From Mycobacterium sp. HUMS_12744610 (GTDB lineage: Bacteria > Actinomycetota > Actinomycetes > Mycobacteriales > Mycobacteriaceae): a DNA stretch of 64,000 nt. Position 1 is the stretch's first letter, and each line of letters opens with the position of its first letter. Position numbers and translations under genes: made by a program. The stretch lies in contig NZ_JBGEDP010000001.1 in the NCBI RefSeq assembly GCF_041206865.1, positions 2,108,001-2,172,000 of the forward strand, in the 5' to 3' direction. Below, piece after piece: positions 20,930 to 33,473 of the stretch. The notes under the pieces are model-generated. The model worked only from the letters and a program-made list of their open reading frames with translations, was not told where the DNA came from and ran no database searches.

Positions 20930-22210
20930 ATGGCGCGCATCGGAGACGGCGGTGACCTGCTGAAGTGCTCGTTCTGCGGGAAGAGCCAAAAGCAGGTCAA
21001 GAAACTCATTGCTGGTCCCGGCGTGTACATCTGTGATGAGTGCATCGACCTGTGCAACGAGATCATCGAAGAGGAGCTCGCCGACGCCGACGACGTCAAG
21101 CTCGACGAACTGCCCAAGCCGGCCGAGATCCGCGACTTCCTCGAGGGATACGTCGTCGGCCAGGACACCGCCAAGCGGACTTTGGCCGTTGCGGTCTATA
21201 ACCACTACAAGCGGATCCAGGCCGGCGAGAAGAGCCGCGACTCGCGGGTGGAGCCGGTCGAGCTGACCAAGTCCAACATCTTGATGCTGGGACCCACCGG
21301 CTGCGGCAAGACCTACCTGGCCCAAACGCTGGCCAAGATGCTCAACGTCCCGTTCGCCATCGCCGACGCCACCGCGCTGACCGAGGCCGGCTACGTCGGT
21401 GAGGACGTCGAGAACATTCTGCTCAAGCTGATCCAGGCCGCCGACTACGACGTCAAGCGCGCCGAAACCGGCATCATCTATATCGATGAGGTCGACAAGA
21501 TCGCCCGCAAGAGCGAGAACCCGTCGATCACCCGCGACGTCTCCGGTGAGGGCGTGCAACAGGCGCTGCTGAAGATCCTCGAGGGCACCCAGGCGTCGGT
21601 TCCCCCGCAGGGTGGCCGCAAGCACCCGCACCAGGAGTTCATCCAGATCGACACCACCAACGTGCTGTTCATCGTTGCGGGTGCGTTCGCCGGGCTGGAG
21701 AAGATCATCTACGAGCGGGTCGGCAAGCGCGGTCTGGGCTTCGGCGCCGAGGTCCGTTCCAAGGCCGAGATCGACACCACCGACCACTTCGCCGAAGTGA
21801 TGCCCGAGGACTTGATCAAGTTCGGCCTGATCCCGGAGTTCATCGGGCGGCTGCCGGTGGTCGCCTCGGTGACCAACCTGGACCGCGAGTCGCTGGTCAA
21901 GATCCTGTCCGAGCCGAAGAACGCATTGGTCAAGCAGTACACCCGGCTCTTCGAGATGGACAACGTGGAACTGGAGCTCACCGACGACGCGCTGGAAGCG
22001 ATCGCCGACCAGGCGATCCACCGCGGCACCGGTGCCCGGGGCCTGCGGGCCATCATGGAAGAGGTCCTGCTGCCGGTCATGTACGACATCCCGAGTCGTG
22101 ACGACGTCGCCAAGGTCGTGGTGACCAAGGAGACCGTGCAGGACAACGTGCTGCCGACGATCGTGCCGCGCAAGCCGTCGCGCAGCGAGCGCCGCGACAA
22201 GAGCGCCTGA
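20930..22210 (+). CDS. clpX: ATP-dependent Clp protease ATP-binding subunit ClpX
   Basis: A 426-residue AAA+ unfoldase that recognises tagged proteins, including ssrA-tagged chains, and threads them into ClpP1P2. The N-terminal zinc-binding domain has CSFCGKSQ and CDECIDLC (residues 13-45). Walker A is GPTGCGKT, the pore loop is in GYVGED, Walker B is YIDEVDK, and the sensor/RKH region and small AAA domain follow ([11 protein letters not shown]). ATG 20930 has no strong ribosome site; GGAAGTAGG is 12-20 bases upstream. The MFS gene starts 42 bases after its stop. Confidence 0.97.
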   Translation: MARIGDGGDLLKCSFCGKSQKQVKKLIAGPGVYICDECIDLCNEIIEEELADADDVKLDELPKPAEIRDFLEGYVVGQDTAKRTLAVAVYNHYKRIQAGEKSRDSRVEPVELTKSNILMLGPTGCGKTYLAQTLAKMLNVPFAIADATALTEAGYVGEDVENILLKLIQAADYDVKRAETGIIYIDEVDKIARKSENPSITRDVSGEGVQQALLKILEGTQASVPPQGGRKHPHQEFIQIDTTNVLFIVAGAFAGLEKIIYERVGKRGLGFGAEVRSKAEIDTTDHFAEVMPEDLIKFGLIPEFIGRLPVVASVTNLDRESLVKILSEPKNALVKQYTRLFEMDNVELELTDDALEAIADQAIHRGTGARGLRAIMEEVLLPVMYDIPSRDDVAKVVVTKETVQDNVLPTIVPRKPSRSERRDKSA

Positions 22211-22252
22211 TCTGATCCACCGGGCGGCGCACCCGTGAGGCTGTAAGCGCGC

Positions 22253-23539
22253 GTGCCCGACGATGGTGATTCGGTCGACCAGGTTCCGGGTCCGCTGGCG
22301 CAGGCGCTGGACCTACTGAACTTCCTGCTGGCCGATGTCCGCGACGGGCTGGGCCCGTACCTCTCGATCTACCTGTTGCTGACCCACCACTGGGACCAGG
22401 CGTCGATCGGGCTCGTCATGGCGGTCGGGGGTATCTCGGCGATCGTCGCGCAGGCGCCGGCCGGTGCGTGGGTGGACCGGACGACGGCCAAGCGGGCGCT
22501 GCTCGTCGGCGGCGCGCTGACCGTCACCGCCGGATCGTTGGCGATGCCGTTCTTCCCGGGTCTGTACCCGATCTCAGCGCTGCAGGTGCTCACCGGGCTC
22601 GCCGGCTCCCTCTTCGCGCCGGGGCTGGCCGCGATCACCCTGGGCATCACCGGTCCACGCTTGTTCTCCCGGCGCATCGGACGCAACGAATCCTTCAACC
22701 ACGCCGGAAACGCTTCGGCCGCAGCCGTTACCGGCGGGCTGGCCTACTTCTTCGGACCGGCCGCAGCGTTCTGGGTGCTCGCGGCGGTCGCCGTCGGAAG
22801 TGTGGCGGCCACGCTGCGGATTCCGGGCGACGCGATCGATCACGACGTCGCCCGCGGCATGGACCACGCGCGCGGAGAGCCGCACCAGCGGCCGTCCGGG
22901 ATGACTGTGCTGCTGCACAACCGCAGGCTGATGATCTTCGCCGCGACGGTGATCGCCTTCCATTTCGCCAACGCCGCCATGCTCCCGTTGGTCGGCCAGC
23001 TCCTGGCGCTGCACAACAAAGACGTCGGGACCGCACTGATGGCGGTCTGCATCGTGGCCGCGCAGGTCGTCATGGTTCCGGTGGCCTACGTGGCCGGGGC
23101 GAAGGCCGACTCGTGGGGGCGCAAGCCGATCTTCTTGGCAGGTTTCGCGGTCCTGGCCGTCCGGGGCTTTCTCTACACGGTGTCGGACAACTCCTATTGG
23201 CTGGTCGGCGTGCAAATGCTCGACGGTGTGGGAGCCGGCGTGTTCGGTGCGCTGTTTCCGCTCGTCGTCCAGGACGTGACGCACGGCACCGGCCGGTTCA
23301 ACGTCAGTTTGGGCGCGGTGACGGCCGCGACGGGGATCGGGGCCGCGGTGTCGAATCTGGCCGCCGGGTCGATCGTGGTGGCGGCGGGCTATCCCGCGGC
23401 CTTCGCCTCCCTCGGTGCTCTCGCCGCCGCGGGCTTTGTGCTGTATCTGGTCGCGATGCCCGAAACGGCGCCCACCGAATCCGGCGTCCCGAATAAGGCT
23501 TTCGGCAGTGGTGCGCGTGGCTTTACCCGGCGTACGTGA
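22253..23539 (+). CDS. Major facilitator superfamily transporter
   Basis: A 428-residue membrane protein with about 12 hydrophobic segments. The family hallmark loop between helices 2 and 3 reads GAWVDRTTAKR, and a second copy between helices 8 and 9 reads GAKADSWGRKP. The N-terminus is cytoplasmic and acidic; the C-terminal tail is basic. The substrate cannot be inferred. It corresponds to M. tuberculosis Rv2456c, an uncharacterised membrane transport protein. GTG 22253 follows clpX closely without an obvious promoter, so read-through from clpX is possible. The downstream 231 bases separate it from korA. Confidence 0.85.
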   Translation: MPDDGDSVDQVPGPLAQALDLLNFLLADVRDGLGPYLSIYLLLTHHWDQASIGLVMAVGGISAIVAQAPAGAWVDRTTAKRALLVGGALTVTAGSLAMPFFPGLYPISALQVLTGLAGSLFAPGLAAITLGITGPRLFSRRIGRNESFNHAGNASAAAVTGGLAYFFGPAAAFWVLAAVAVGSVAATLRIPGDAIDHDVARGMDHARGEPHQRPSGMTVLLHNRRLMIFAATVIAFHFANAAMLPLVGQLLALHNKDVGTALMAVCIVAAQVVMVPVAYVAGAKADSWGRKPIFLAGFAVLAVRGFLYTVSDNSYWLVGVQMLDGVGAGVFGALFPLVVQDVTHGTGRFNVSLGAVTAATGIGAAVSNLAAGSIVVAAGYPAAFASLGALAAAGFVLYLVAMPETAPTESGVPNKAFGSGARGFTRRT

Positions 23540-23716
23540 CCAATACCACAGTTTTGTCAAGCCGGCATTGCAATGCCCCGCGTACTAGGGCTTTTCGTGG
23601 GGAAACGGACCCGACGAAGTCGTCGAACACGGTCATGCGGGCTGAAATCCGGTGCCATAATTGGTACTACGAGTGACATAAAAGCGCGAGCACGCGGTAA
23701 TCGCTCCGACTGCGCG

Positions 23717-23722
23717 TAACCT
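23717..23722 (+). promoter_or_regulatory. Candidate -10 box for korAB
   Basis: TAACCT fits TANNNT and would start transcription near 23729, which gives a leader of about 40 bases that contains the GGGAGG ribosome site of korA. The intergenic DNA before it (23540-23716) has lower GC and a 14-base palindrome GGCATT-GC-AATGCC at 23564-23577. Confidence 0.4.
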
Positions 23723-23770
23723 ATGGCTGCGGCGGAGTGCCTGTCCGGTTAACAAATGGGAGGCGTGGAC

Positions 23771-25732
<1,962 letters not shown>

Positions 25733-25744
25733 CCCGCGCCGGGC

Positions 25745-25790
25745 ACGATGCAGAGCGAAGCGATGAGACGATGCAGAGCGAAGCGATGAG
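25745..25790 (+). repeat. Perfect 23-base tandem duplication between korA and korB
   Basis: The 23-base unit from 25745 to 25767 (core GCAGAGCGAAGCGATGAG) is repeated exactly at 25768-25790, and a GGAGGAGCGGCGC ribosome-site region follows. The second copy merges into the korB Shine-Dalgarno sequence. Confidence 0.9.
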
Positions 25791-25804
25791 GAGGAGCGGC
25801 GCTC

Positions 25805-26896
25805 GTGACTGACGTGATCGACAATCTGGTAGGCGCGGACCTCGGGGTGACGCCGAGGCCGACCAAGAACACGGGCGTGCCCACCACTGATCAGCCGCAA
25901 AAGGCCAAGGACTACACCAGCGACCAGGAAGTCCGGTGGTGTCCGGGCTGTGGTGACTACGTCATCCTCAACACCATCCGCAACTTCCTACCGGACCTCG
26001 GGCTGCGTCGCGAGAACATCGTGTTCATCAGCGGCATCGGCTGCTCCAGCCGGTTCCCGTACTACCTGGAAACCTACGGCTTCCACTCGATTCACGGGCG
26101 CGCGCCGGCCATCGCCACGGGTCTGGCACTCGCCCGCGAGGATCTCTCGGTGTGGGTGGTCACCGGGGACGGCGACGCGTTGTCGATCGGCGGGAACCAC
26201 CTGATCCATGCGCTGCGCCGCAACGTCAACATCACCATTCTGCTGTTCAACAACCGGATCTACGGGCTGACGAAGGGCCAGTATTCGCCCACCTCCGAGG
26301 TCGGCAAGATCACCAAGTCGACCCCGATGGGATCGCTGGACCAGCCGTTCAACCCGGTGTCCCTGGCGCTGGGTGCCGAGGCGACTTTCGTCGGTCGCGC
26401 GCTGGACTCCGACCGCACCGGGCTGACCGAGGTGCTGCGCGCCGCCGCCGAGCACCGCGGCGCCGCCGTGGTCGAAATCCTGCAGGACTGCCCGATCTTC
26501 AACGACGGTTCGTTCGACGCGCTGCGCAAGGAGGGCGCCGAGGAGCGGGTGATCAACGTCCACCACGGCGAGCCGATCGTGTTCGGCGCGAACGGCGAAT
26601 ACTGCGTGGTGCGGTCGGGATTCGGCCTCGACGTCGCCAAGACCGCCGACGTGGCGGCTGAGGAGATCGTCGTGCACGACGCGCACGCCGACGACTCCGC
26701 GTACGCCTTCGCCCTGTCGCGGCTGTCCGACCAGAACCTCGACCACACCGTGCTGGGCATCTTCCGCGACATCAGCCGGCCCACCTACGACGACGCGGCC
26801 CGGGCGCAGGTCCGCGCCGCCCGGGACGCGACCCCGTCCGACCGCGTCGCGCTGCAGTCGCTGCTGCGCGGGCGCGACACCTGGACCGTCGAGTAG
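25805..26896 (+). CDS. korB: 2-oxoglutarate:ferredoxin oxidoreductase subunit beta (KorB)
   Basis: A 363-residue TPP- and [4Fe-4S]-binding subunit. RWCPGCGDY gives two cluster cysteines, with another Cys in GIGCSSR. The TPP motif is [12 protein letters not shown] followed by [15 protein letters not shown]. It works with KorA in the cytoplasm to oxidise 2-oxoglutarate to succinyl-CoA, passing electrons to ferredoxin; the heterotetramer is the oxygen-tolerant actinobacterial type. GTG 25805 (MTDVIDNL) is preceded by AGGAGGAGC, a strong ribosome site. The first 40 residues are variable and unstructured in appearance. mobA follows after 2 bases. Confidence 0.95.
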   Translation: MTDVIDNLVGADLGVTPRPTKNTGVPTTDQPQKAKDYTSDQEVRWCPGCGDYVILNTIRNFLPDLGLRRENIVFISGIGCSSRFPYYLETYGFHSIHGRAPAIATGLALAREDLSVWVVTGDGDALSIGGNHLIHALRRNVNITILLFNNRIYGLTKGQYSPTSEVGKITKSTPMGSLDQPFNPVSLALGAEATFVGRALDSDRTGLTEVLRAAAEHRGAAVVEILQDCPIFNDGSFDALRKEGAEERVINVHHGEPIVFGANGEYCVVRSGFGLDVAKTADVAAEEIVVHDAHADDSAYAFALSRLSDQNLDHTVLGIFRDISRPTYDDAARAQVRAARDATPSDRVALQSLLRGRDTWTVE

Positions 26897-26898
26897 AG

Positions 26899-27507
26899 GT
26901 GGCAGAGCGGATGCCGGACGCAGTGTCGCTTGCCGGGGTGGTACTCGCCGGCGGGGCATCGCAGCGCATGGGCCGCGACAAGGCCAACCTGCCCGTCCCG
27001 GCGGGCGCGGGGGCCTCCGGCGCGCCCACCATGATCGAGCACGTCGTCGGCGTCATCGGACAGCGCTGCGAGCCGGTGTTCGTCATGGCCGCGCAGGGCC
27101 AGCCGTTGCCCGCGCTGCGGGCTCACATCGTGCGCGACGAACTCCGCGGCCTGGGACCCTTGCCGGCGACTGCGCGCGGACTGCGCGCGGCGGCGGATGC
27201 GGGCGCCCGGCTGGCCTTCGTGTGCGCCGTCGACATGCCCCTGCTGGCCGTCGACCTCATCGACGATCTCGTCCGCCGTGCCACCGAGACCAACGCCGAG
27301 GTGGTGCTGCCGTGGGACGGACAGGACCACTACCTCGCGGCCGTGTACCGGACTAACCTGGCCGACCGGGCTGACGCGCTGGTGGCCGGCGGTGCCCGCA
27401 GGATGAGCGCCCTGGTCGATGCCTCGGACGCCCAGCGGGTGGTGATGGTGGATGCGCGGTCGCTGACCAACGTCAACACGGACGCCGACCTGCGGGCCTT
27501 GGCCTAG
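26899..27507 (+). CDS. mobA: Molybdenum cofactor guanylyltransferase MobA
   Basis: Transfers GMP from GTP to molybdopterin to form the MGD cofactor of DMSO-reductase-type molybdoenzymes. The 202-residue protein opens with the nucleotidyltransferase motif [14 protein letters not shown], has the DxP-like metal/GTP segment CAVDMPLL (VDMP), and a Rossmann-type fold. GTG 26899 lies 2 bases after the korB stop, so it is probably translated by re-initiation; ATG 26911 (MPDAVS) is an alternative start. Conserved placement with korAB (Rv2453c) is synteny, not evidence that KorAB needs molybdenum. Confidence 0.9.
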   Translation: MAERMPDAVSLAGVVLAGGASQRMGRDKANLPVPAGAGASGAPTMIEHVVGVIGQRCEPVFVMAAQGQPLPALRAHIVRDELRGLGPLPATARGLRAAADAGARLAFVCAVDMPLLAVDLIDDLVRRATETNAEVVLPWDGQDHYLAAVYRTNLADRADALVAGGARRMSALVDASDAQRVVMVDARSLTNVNTDADLRALA

Positions 27508-27587
27508 CAACCCCGACACCGGCCGCCGCCGCGCCCGTTTGATCCACGCCGCCACACCTTGTCCGGGTGGTCGTAAACAAGTTGGCA

Positions 27588-28445
27588 TCACAGCACCGCG
27601 TCGGCCAGGCGGTCGATCTGGTCGATATCGGCCACGCACGGATGGAACACGAGCCCGTCGAAGCCCAGGTCGCGGTAGGCGACCACGGTCTGCGCCGCAT
27701 CCCGCAGTGAGGTGAGCATGTCGGCGACGTTGAGCCTGGCGTAGTCCGGCTTGAAGCCGTAGTAGCGCTGCAGGTGGGCACGACCGGACGCGACGGTGCC
27801 GGCGTCACCGAAGGCGAAGTTGACGCTGGCCTGGAGCCGGGGGCGTCCCGGGCGATCCGCCTCCCTCCACGCCGCACGTACCCGGTCGGCGAGCACCGAT
27901 TGGTTGGCGTAGTCACGCAGCGCTCCGGCGGTCCAGCCGTCACCGATCGTCACGGCGCGGCGGATCGTCGCGTCCGCGCGTCCACCGAACAGGATCGGAA
28001 TCCGCACCGGCGCAGGGCCGAGCGCCTTGTCGCCCGTAACGGTTTTGGCGTCACAGGTGTCGCGCAGCACGGCGACGGTCTGGTCGAGGATGCGTCCCCG
28101 CCGCCGATAGTCCACGCCGGCCGCGGTGTAGTCGTCGGGGCGGCTACCGATGCCCAGGCCAAGGGTGAGCCGGCCGCCGGACGCGTCGGCCAGGCTGGTG
28201 ACGTGCTTGGCGAGCAGTACCGCGGGGTACAGCGGCGCCAGCAGCACGTTGGTCATCAAGCCGATCTCGGTGGTCGCGCCAGCGGCCACCGACAGCGCGA
28301 CGATCGAGTCGAGGCTTTCATAGACCAGCCGGTCGATCGCGGCCAAGTGGGCGAAGCCGCGCTGCTCGGCTCGGCGGGCCCACCGGGCGGTCAGCGGGCC
28401 GGGCACGTGCGCTACATGGCTGGGCAGTCCTATTCCGATGTGCAT
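27588..28445 (-). CDS. LLM-class (luciferase-like) flavin/F420-dependent oxidoreductase
   Basis: A 285-residue TIM-barrel protein of the luciferase-like superfamily. It begins MHIGIGLPSH and shows AEQRGFAHLAAIDR, then GLMTNVLLAPLYPAVLLAKH and LTLGLGIGSRPDDY, the usual LLM order. In mycobacteria most such proteins use coenzyme F420, but the cofactor cannot be decided from sequence alone. At about 285 residues it is a short family member. ATG 28445 has AAAGGAA 8 bases upstream. It follows the SDR gene by 14 bases, so the two form an operon driven from the divergent region near 29250. The pair is absent from this place in M. tuberculosis as I recall it. Confidence 0.85.
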   Translation of the reverse strand: MHIGIGLPSHVAHVPGPLTARWARRAEQRGFAHLAAIDRLVYESLDSIVALSVAAGATTEIGLMTNVLLAPLYPAVLLAKHVTSLADASGGRLTLGLGIGSRPDDYTAAGVDYRRRGRILDQTVAVLRDTCDAKTVTGDKALGPAPVRIPILFGGRADATIRRAVTIGDGWTAGALRDYANQSVLADRVRAAWREADRPGRPRLQASVNFAFGDAGTVASGRAHLQRYYGFKPDYARLNVADMLTSLRDAAQTVVAYRDLGFDGLVFHPCVADIDQIDRLADAVL

Positions 28446-28459
28446 GGGGATCGTTCCTT

Positions 28460-29209
28460 TCAGGGGTTCACCGCATCGAAGACGTCGTCGTAGTGGCCGT
28501 CGCGGGCGGCGAATCGCACCCGTCTGGCGGCTTCCACCACGATCTCGCCGGCGTCGGGTTGGCTGCGCAGCAGCGACATCGCCTCGACGACAAAGGCATC
28601 CAGCGACATCGCGTGGGGACCGCTCGGGTGGCCGGCGAGCATGTCGGTTTCGACCTGCGGCGGGATGATCTCGATCACCTGGACCGGGGTGTGGCGCAGT
28701 TGGCGACGCAGCGACTGGGTGTAGGCGTGCAGGCCCGCCTTGGTCGCCGAGTAGGTCGGCGCGACCGCTTTGGGCACGAACGCCAGAGCGGAGGTGACGT
28801 TGACGATCGCGGCGTGCGGCTGCCCGAGCAGGGTCGGTAGTAGTGCCGCGGTGAGCCGCATCGGCCCCAGCAGGTTGACAGCCACAGTCATGTCGGCGAT
28901 CTCGGCCAGGGCGGGATCGCCGGCCACCAGGTCCTCGGTCTGCATGATGCCTGCGTTGTTGACCAGGACATTCAGGCCGGGGTGGCGGCCGGGCAGTTCG
29001 GCGGCCAACCGGCCGATGCCATCCGGCTCCGCCAGGTCCAGCCGGAGGTATTCGATACCCGGGTTCGCCTCGGCGACGGCCCGCAGCGCCTCGCGACGGC
29101 GCCCGGCGATCACCACCCGGTTGCCCGCTCGATGCAACGCTTCGGCCAGGCCGCGGCCGATTCCGCTGCCGCCGCCGGTGATCAGGATGGTGTTGCCCGT
29201 CAGGTTCAT
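28460..29209 (-). CDS. Short-chain dehydrogenase/reductase
   Basis: A 249-residue classical SDR. The nucleotide-binding motif is TGGGSGIGRGLAEAL, followed by VIAGRR (Arg after the second strand suggests NADP preference), NNAGIM, and the catalytic YSATKAG. PQVETDML lies where the substrate loop is expected. The N-terminal motif and length resemble DltE-type SDRs. The substrate is unknown. It is the first gene of the operon with the LLM oxidoreductase, and it faces the AsnC-type regulator across 99 bases, so the three make a small regulated redox module. Confidence 0.87.
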   Translation of the reverse strand: MNLTGNTILITGGGSGIGRGLAEALHRAGNRVVIAGRRREALRAVAEANPGIEYLRLDLAEPDGIGRLAAELPGRHPGLNVLVNNAGIMQTEDLVAGDPALAEIADMTVAVNLLGPMRLTAALLPTLLGQPHAAIVNVTSALAFVPKAVAPTYSATKAGLHAYTQSLRRQLRHTPVQVIEIIPPQVETDMLAGHPSGPHAMSLDAFVVEAMSLLRSQPDAGEIVVEAARRVRFAARDGHYDDVFDAVNP

Positions 29210-29297
29210 GAAGTCCAGGCTGACAGCGGTAGCGCCGAAACCACGACCGCTGCGGTCGAATCATGCAGAAGTCCTCGTCTGAGCCAATCGGGATGGA

Positions 29298-29303
29298 TAC
29301 TTT
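29298..29303 (+). promoter_or_regulatory. -10 box of a leaderless promoter for the AsnC-type regulator
   Basis: TACTTT (TANNNT) lies 5 bases before GTG 29309, with no Shine-Dalgarno sequence between. The whole divergent promoter region to the SDR start is only 99 bases. Confidence 0.55.
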
Positions 29304-29308
29304 TCCTC

Positions 29309-30319
29309 GTGATCGACGATCTGGACGCGCAGATCCTGCATGCTCTTCAGTTGGCCCCCCGGGTTTCGTTCCGCCGGATCGCCGCCGTGGTCGAGGCCAC
29401 TGAGCAAACGGTCGCCCGGCGCTATCACCGGCTGCGCCGCGACGGCGTGGTGCGCGTTGTCGGATTGGAGAACCGGTGGGCGGACGGCGAAGCGAGCTGG
29501 GTGTGCCGCATGCGCGCCGCACCCGACCGTATATCGCAGCTGGCCGACGCGCTGGTGCGCCGCCGAGACGTGTCTCACGCCAACGTGCTGGCCGGATGGA
29601 CCGACCTGGTCTGCGTCGTCCGGGCGCCGCTGGGCGATACGCGCGAGGACCTCCTGCCCCGGCTACTGCCACGAACAACTTCGGTCACCGACATCACCAT
29701 CGATCTGCTGCTGCATTCGTTCGGCCACCCCGCAACCGCGCCGTGGACCGGCTATGGGCACACGCTGTCCGACCGGCAAGCCGAAGAGATCCTGGCCGAG
29801 CGGACCGGCCCGGTGTCCTGCGTTCAGCGGTTCTCGCCCACCGCAGACGACCGCCACATCCTCGAGGCGCTTGCCGAAGACGGCCGCACACCGCAGTCGC
29901 GGCTTGCCGCACGCACTGGTTGGTCGGTCTCGCGAGTGGGCAGGCGGATCGCGGCGCTGGAAGCCTGCGGCGCGCTGATCTACGACGTCGACGTGCTGCC
30001 CGAGCGGCTCGGCCACCAGCTCAGCGCCATGCTCTGGCTGACGGTGGCCCCCCGCGACCTACACCGCGTCGGCGAGCTGATCGCGGCACACGACCGCATC
30101 GCCTTCGCCGGCGCCGTCAGCGGGACCAAGAACCTGATGGCGATCGCCATCTGTCGAGACACCGACGATCTGTACCGATACCTCAGCGAGCAACTCGGGC
30201 AGATCGAGGCGATCCTCGGCTACGAGGTCAACATCCGCACTCAGCGCCTCAAGCAACACGGATCGCTGGTGGCCCACGGCAGGCTGCTCAACCCCCGCCC
30301 GGCCCGCACCTCGCGCTGA
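29309..30319 (+). CDS. Double Lrp/AsnC-family transcriptional regulator
   Basis: A 336-residue protein with two AsnC units in tandem. Unit one opens MIDDLDAQILHALQLAPRVS with a helix-turn-helix (RRIAAVVEATEQTVARRYHRL). Unit two begins near residue 185 with DDRHILEALAEDGRTPQSR and the helix-turn-helix RLAARTGWSVSRVGRRIAAL. A ligand-sensing AsnC C-terminal (RAM) domain follows each one. Regular Lrp proteins have one unit of about 150 residues; fused doubles occur in actinobacteria. The effector is unknown; its divergent position suggests control of the SDR-LLM operon. GTG 29309 is the in-frame start next to the -10 box; the open frame further upstream lies over the SDR gene. Confidence 0.85.
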   Translation: MIDDLDAQILHALQLAPRVSFRRIAAVVEATEQTVARRYHRLRRDGVVRVVGLENRWADGEASWVCRMRAAPDRISQLADALVRRRDVSHANVLAGWTDLVCVVRAPLGDTREDLLPRLLPRTTSVTDITIDLLLHSFGHPATAPWTGYGHTLSDRQAEEILAERTGPVSCVQRFSPTADDRHILEALAEDGRTPQSRLAARTGWSVSRVGRRIAALEACGALIYDVDVLPERLGHQLSAMLWLTVAPRDLHRVGELIAAHDRIAFAGAVSGTKNLMAIAICRDTDDLYRYLSEQLGQIEAILGYEVNIRTQRLKQHGSLVAHGRLLNPRPARTSR

Positions 30320-32003
<1,684 letters not shown>

Positions 32004-32053
32004 CGAGGGCCGCGGCCGGCGGCGGCCCGAGTCTGGATAGCCGTCGCAACCGT

Positions 32054-32093
32054 GACAAGGAATGCCGGGCCGCACGGCCCGGCATTCCTTGTC
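32054..32093. terminator. Perfect 19-base hairpin after rpfE, likely intrinsic terminator
   Basis: The left arm GACAAGGAATGCCGGGCCG at 32054-32072 and its exact complement at 32075-32093 are separated by CA only. Such a stem would be extremely stable. No T run follows, as is common for mycobacterial terminators. It lies 50 bases after the rpfE stop and before the promoter of the next gene. Confidence 0.8.
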
Positions 32094-32138
32094 GGCGGGG
32101 CCGCCGCAGCGGTCGCCGGTCGGGTAGCGTCGGGATCC

Positions 32139-33398
32139 GTGACCGCATCGCCGCGCGAATTCGACATCGTCTTATATGGGGCGACCGGCTTCGTCGGGAA
32201 GCTGACCGCCGAATACCTGGCGCGGGCGGGCGGGCAGGCCCGCATAGCGCTCGCCGGCAGGTCAACCGAGCGCCTGCGCGCGGTGCGCGACACCCTGGGT
32301 GAATCCGCGCAGTCCTGGGCGCTGCTGGCCGCCGATGCCTCCGCGCCGTCGACGCTCGACGAGATGGCCGCGCGCACTCAGGTGGTCGTCACCACGGTCG
32401 GGCCTTACACCCGCTACGGGTTGCCGCTCGTGGCCGCCTGCGCCGCGGCGGGCACCGACTACGCCGACCTCACCGGGGAGGCGATGTTCGTCCGCGACAG
32501 CATCGACCTCCACCACAAGCAGGCCGCCGACACCGGCGCCCGCATCGTGCACGCCTGCGGGTTCGATTCCGTACCCTCCGACCTGACCGTGTACGCGCTG
32601 TACCGGGCGGTTCGTGACGCGGGCGCGGGCGAGCTCACCGACACCGATCTGGTGGTGAAGTCGTTCTCCGGGGGATTCTCGGGTGGCACGATCGCCTCGA
32701 TGATGGAGTTGCTCGACACCGCCTCCCGCGACCCCGAGGCACGCCGCCAGCTCGCCGACCCCTACACGCTGACCCCCGACCGCGGCGCCGAACCGGAGCT
32801 CGGTCCGCAGCCCGACCTGCCCTGGCGCCGTGGTCGCCAGATCGCGCCGGAACTGGCCGGTTTGTGGACCGCTGGCTTTGTCATGGCGCCCTACAACACG
32901 CGGATCGTCCGCCGTAGCAACGCGCTCCTGGACTGGGGATACGGCCACCGGTTCCGCTACACCGAAAGCATGAGCGTGGGATCGGCCCCGGTCGTCGCAC
33001 CCCTGGCGTCCGGCGTCGTCACCGGGATCGCCGGCGCGACGTTCGGATTGGGCGGCCGCTACTTCCGGCTACTGCCTCGCCCGCTGCTGGAGCGCATCGC
33101 GCCCAAACCCGGCACCGGGCCCAGCCCCGCCGCGCGTGAGCGCGGCTACTACCGCATCGAGACGTACACCACCACCAGCACCGGAGCCAGATATGTGGCA
33201 CGCATGGAGCAGCACGGCGATCCGGGTTACAAGGCGACCTCGGTGTTGCTGGGCGAGTGCGGTCTCGCCCTGGCGATGGACCGCGACAAGCTCTCCGAGC
33301 TGCGCGGCGTCCTGACGCCCGCGGCCGCGATGGGTGAGGCACTGCTGGCGCGCTTCCCGGCCGCCGGGGTGTCGCTGCAGACCGATCGACTCGGGTAG
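32139..33398 (+). CDS. Trans-acting enoyl reductase-like / saccharopine dehydrogenase NAD(P)-binding protein
   Basis: A 419-residue protein of the saccharopine-dehydrogenase-like superfamily, close to M. tuberculosis Rv2449c and to the trans-acting enoyl reductase of phthiocerol/glycolipid synthesis (Rv2953). The N-terminal Rossmann motif is FDIVLYGATGFVGKL; TTVGPYTRYGLPLV and CGFDSVPSDL follow, and NTRIVRRSNAL and RYTESMS lie in the C-terminal half. The direct substrate is unknown; a lipid or polyketide role is inferred from the paralogue. GTG 32139 matches the family start, has no Shine-Dalgarno sequence, and has TAGCGT 8 bases upstream. The longer frame from 32052 would run through the terminator hairpin. 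Confidence 0.85.
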   Translation: MTASPREFDIVLYGATGFVGKLTAEYLARAGGQARIALAGRSTERLRAVRDTLGESAQSWALLAADASAPSTLDEMAARTQVVVTTVGPYTRYGLPLVAACAAAGTDYADLTGEAMFVRDSIDLHHKQAADTGARIVHACGFDSVPSDLTVYALYRAVRDAGAGELTDTDLVVKSFSGGFSGGTIASMMELLDTASRDPEARRQLADPYTLTPDRGAEPELGPQPDLPWRRGRQIAPELAGLWTAGFVMAPYNTRIVRRSNALLDWGYGHRFRYTESMSVGSAPVVAPLASGVVTGIAGATFGLGGRYFRLLPRPLLERIAPKPGTGPSPAARERGYYRIETYTTTSTGARYVARMEQHGDPGYKATSVLLGECGLALAMDRDKLSELRGVLTPAAAMGEALLARFPAAGVSLQTDRLG

Positions 33399-33461
33399 AT
33401 CCACGGCCCGGCGGGCCGGACCCCCGATTCGGGCGCTTACAGGCCGGCGCGCGGCGCTTCC

Positions 33462-33467
33462 TAGAAT
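33462..33467 (+). promoter_or_regulatory. -10 box of a leaderless promoter for valS
   Basis: TAGAAT, a strong TANNNT match, lies 6 bases before the valS start GTG 33474, which places the first transcribed base at the start codon. No ribosome site is present. Confidence 0.6.
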
Positions 33468-33473
33468 TGACGG

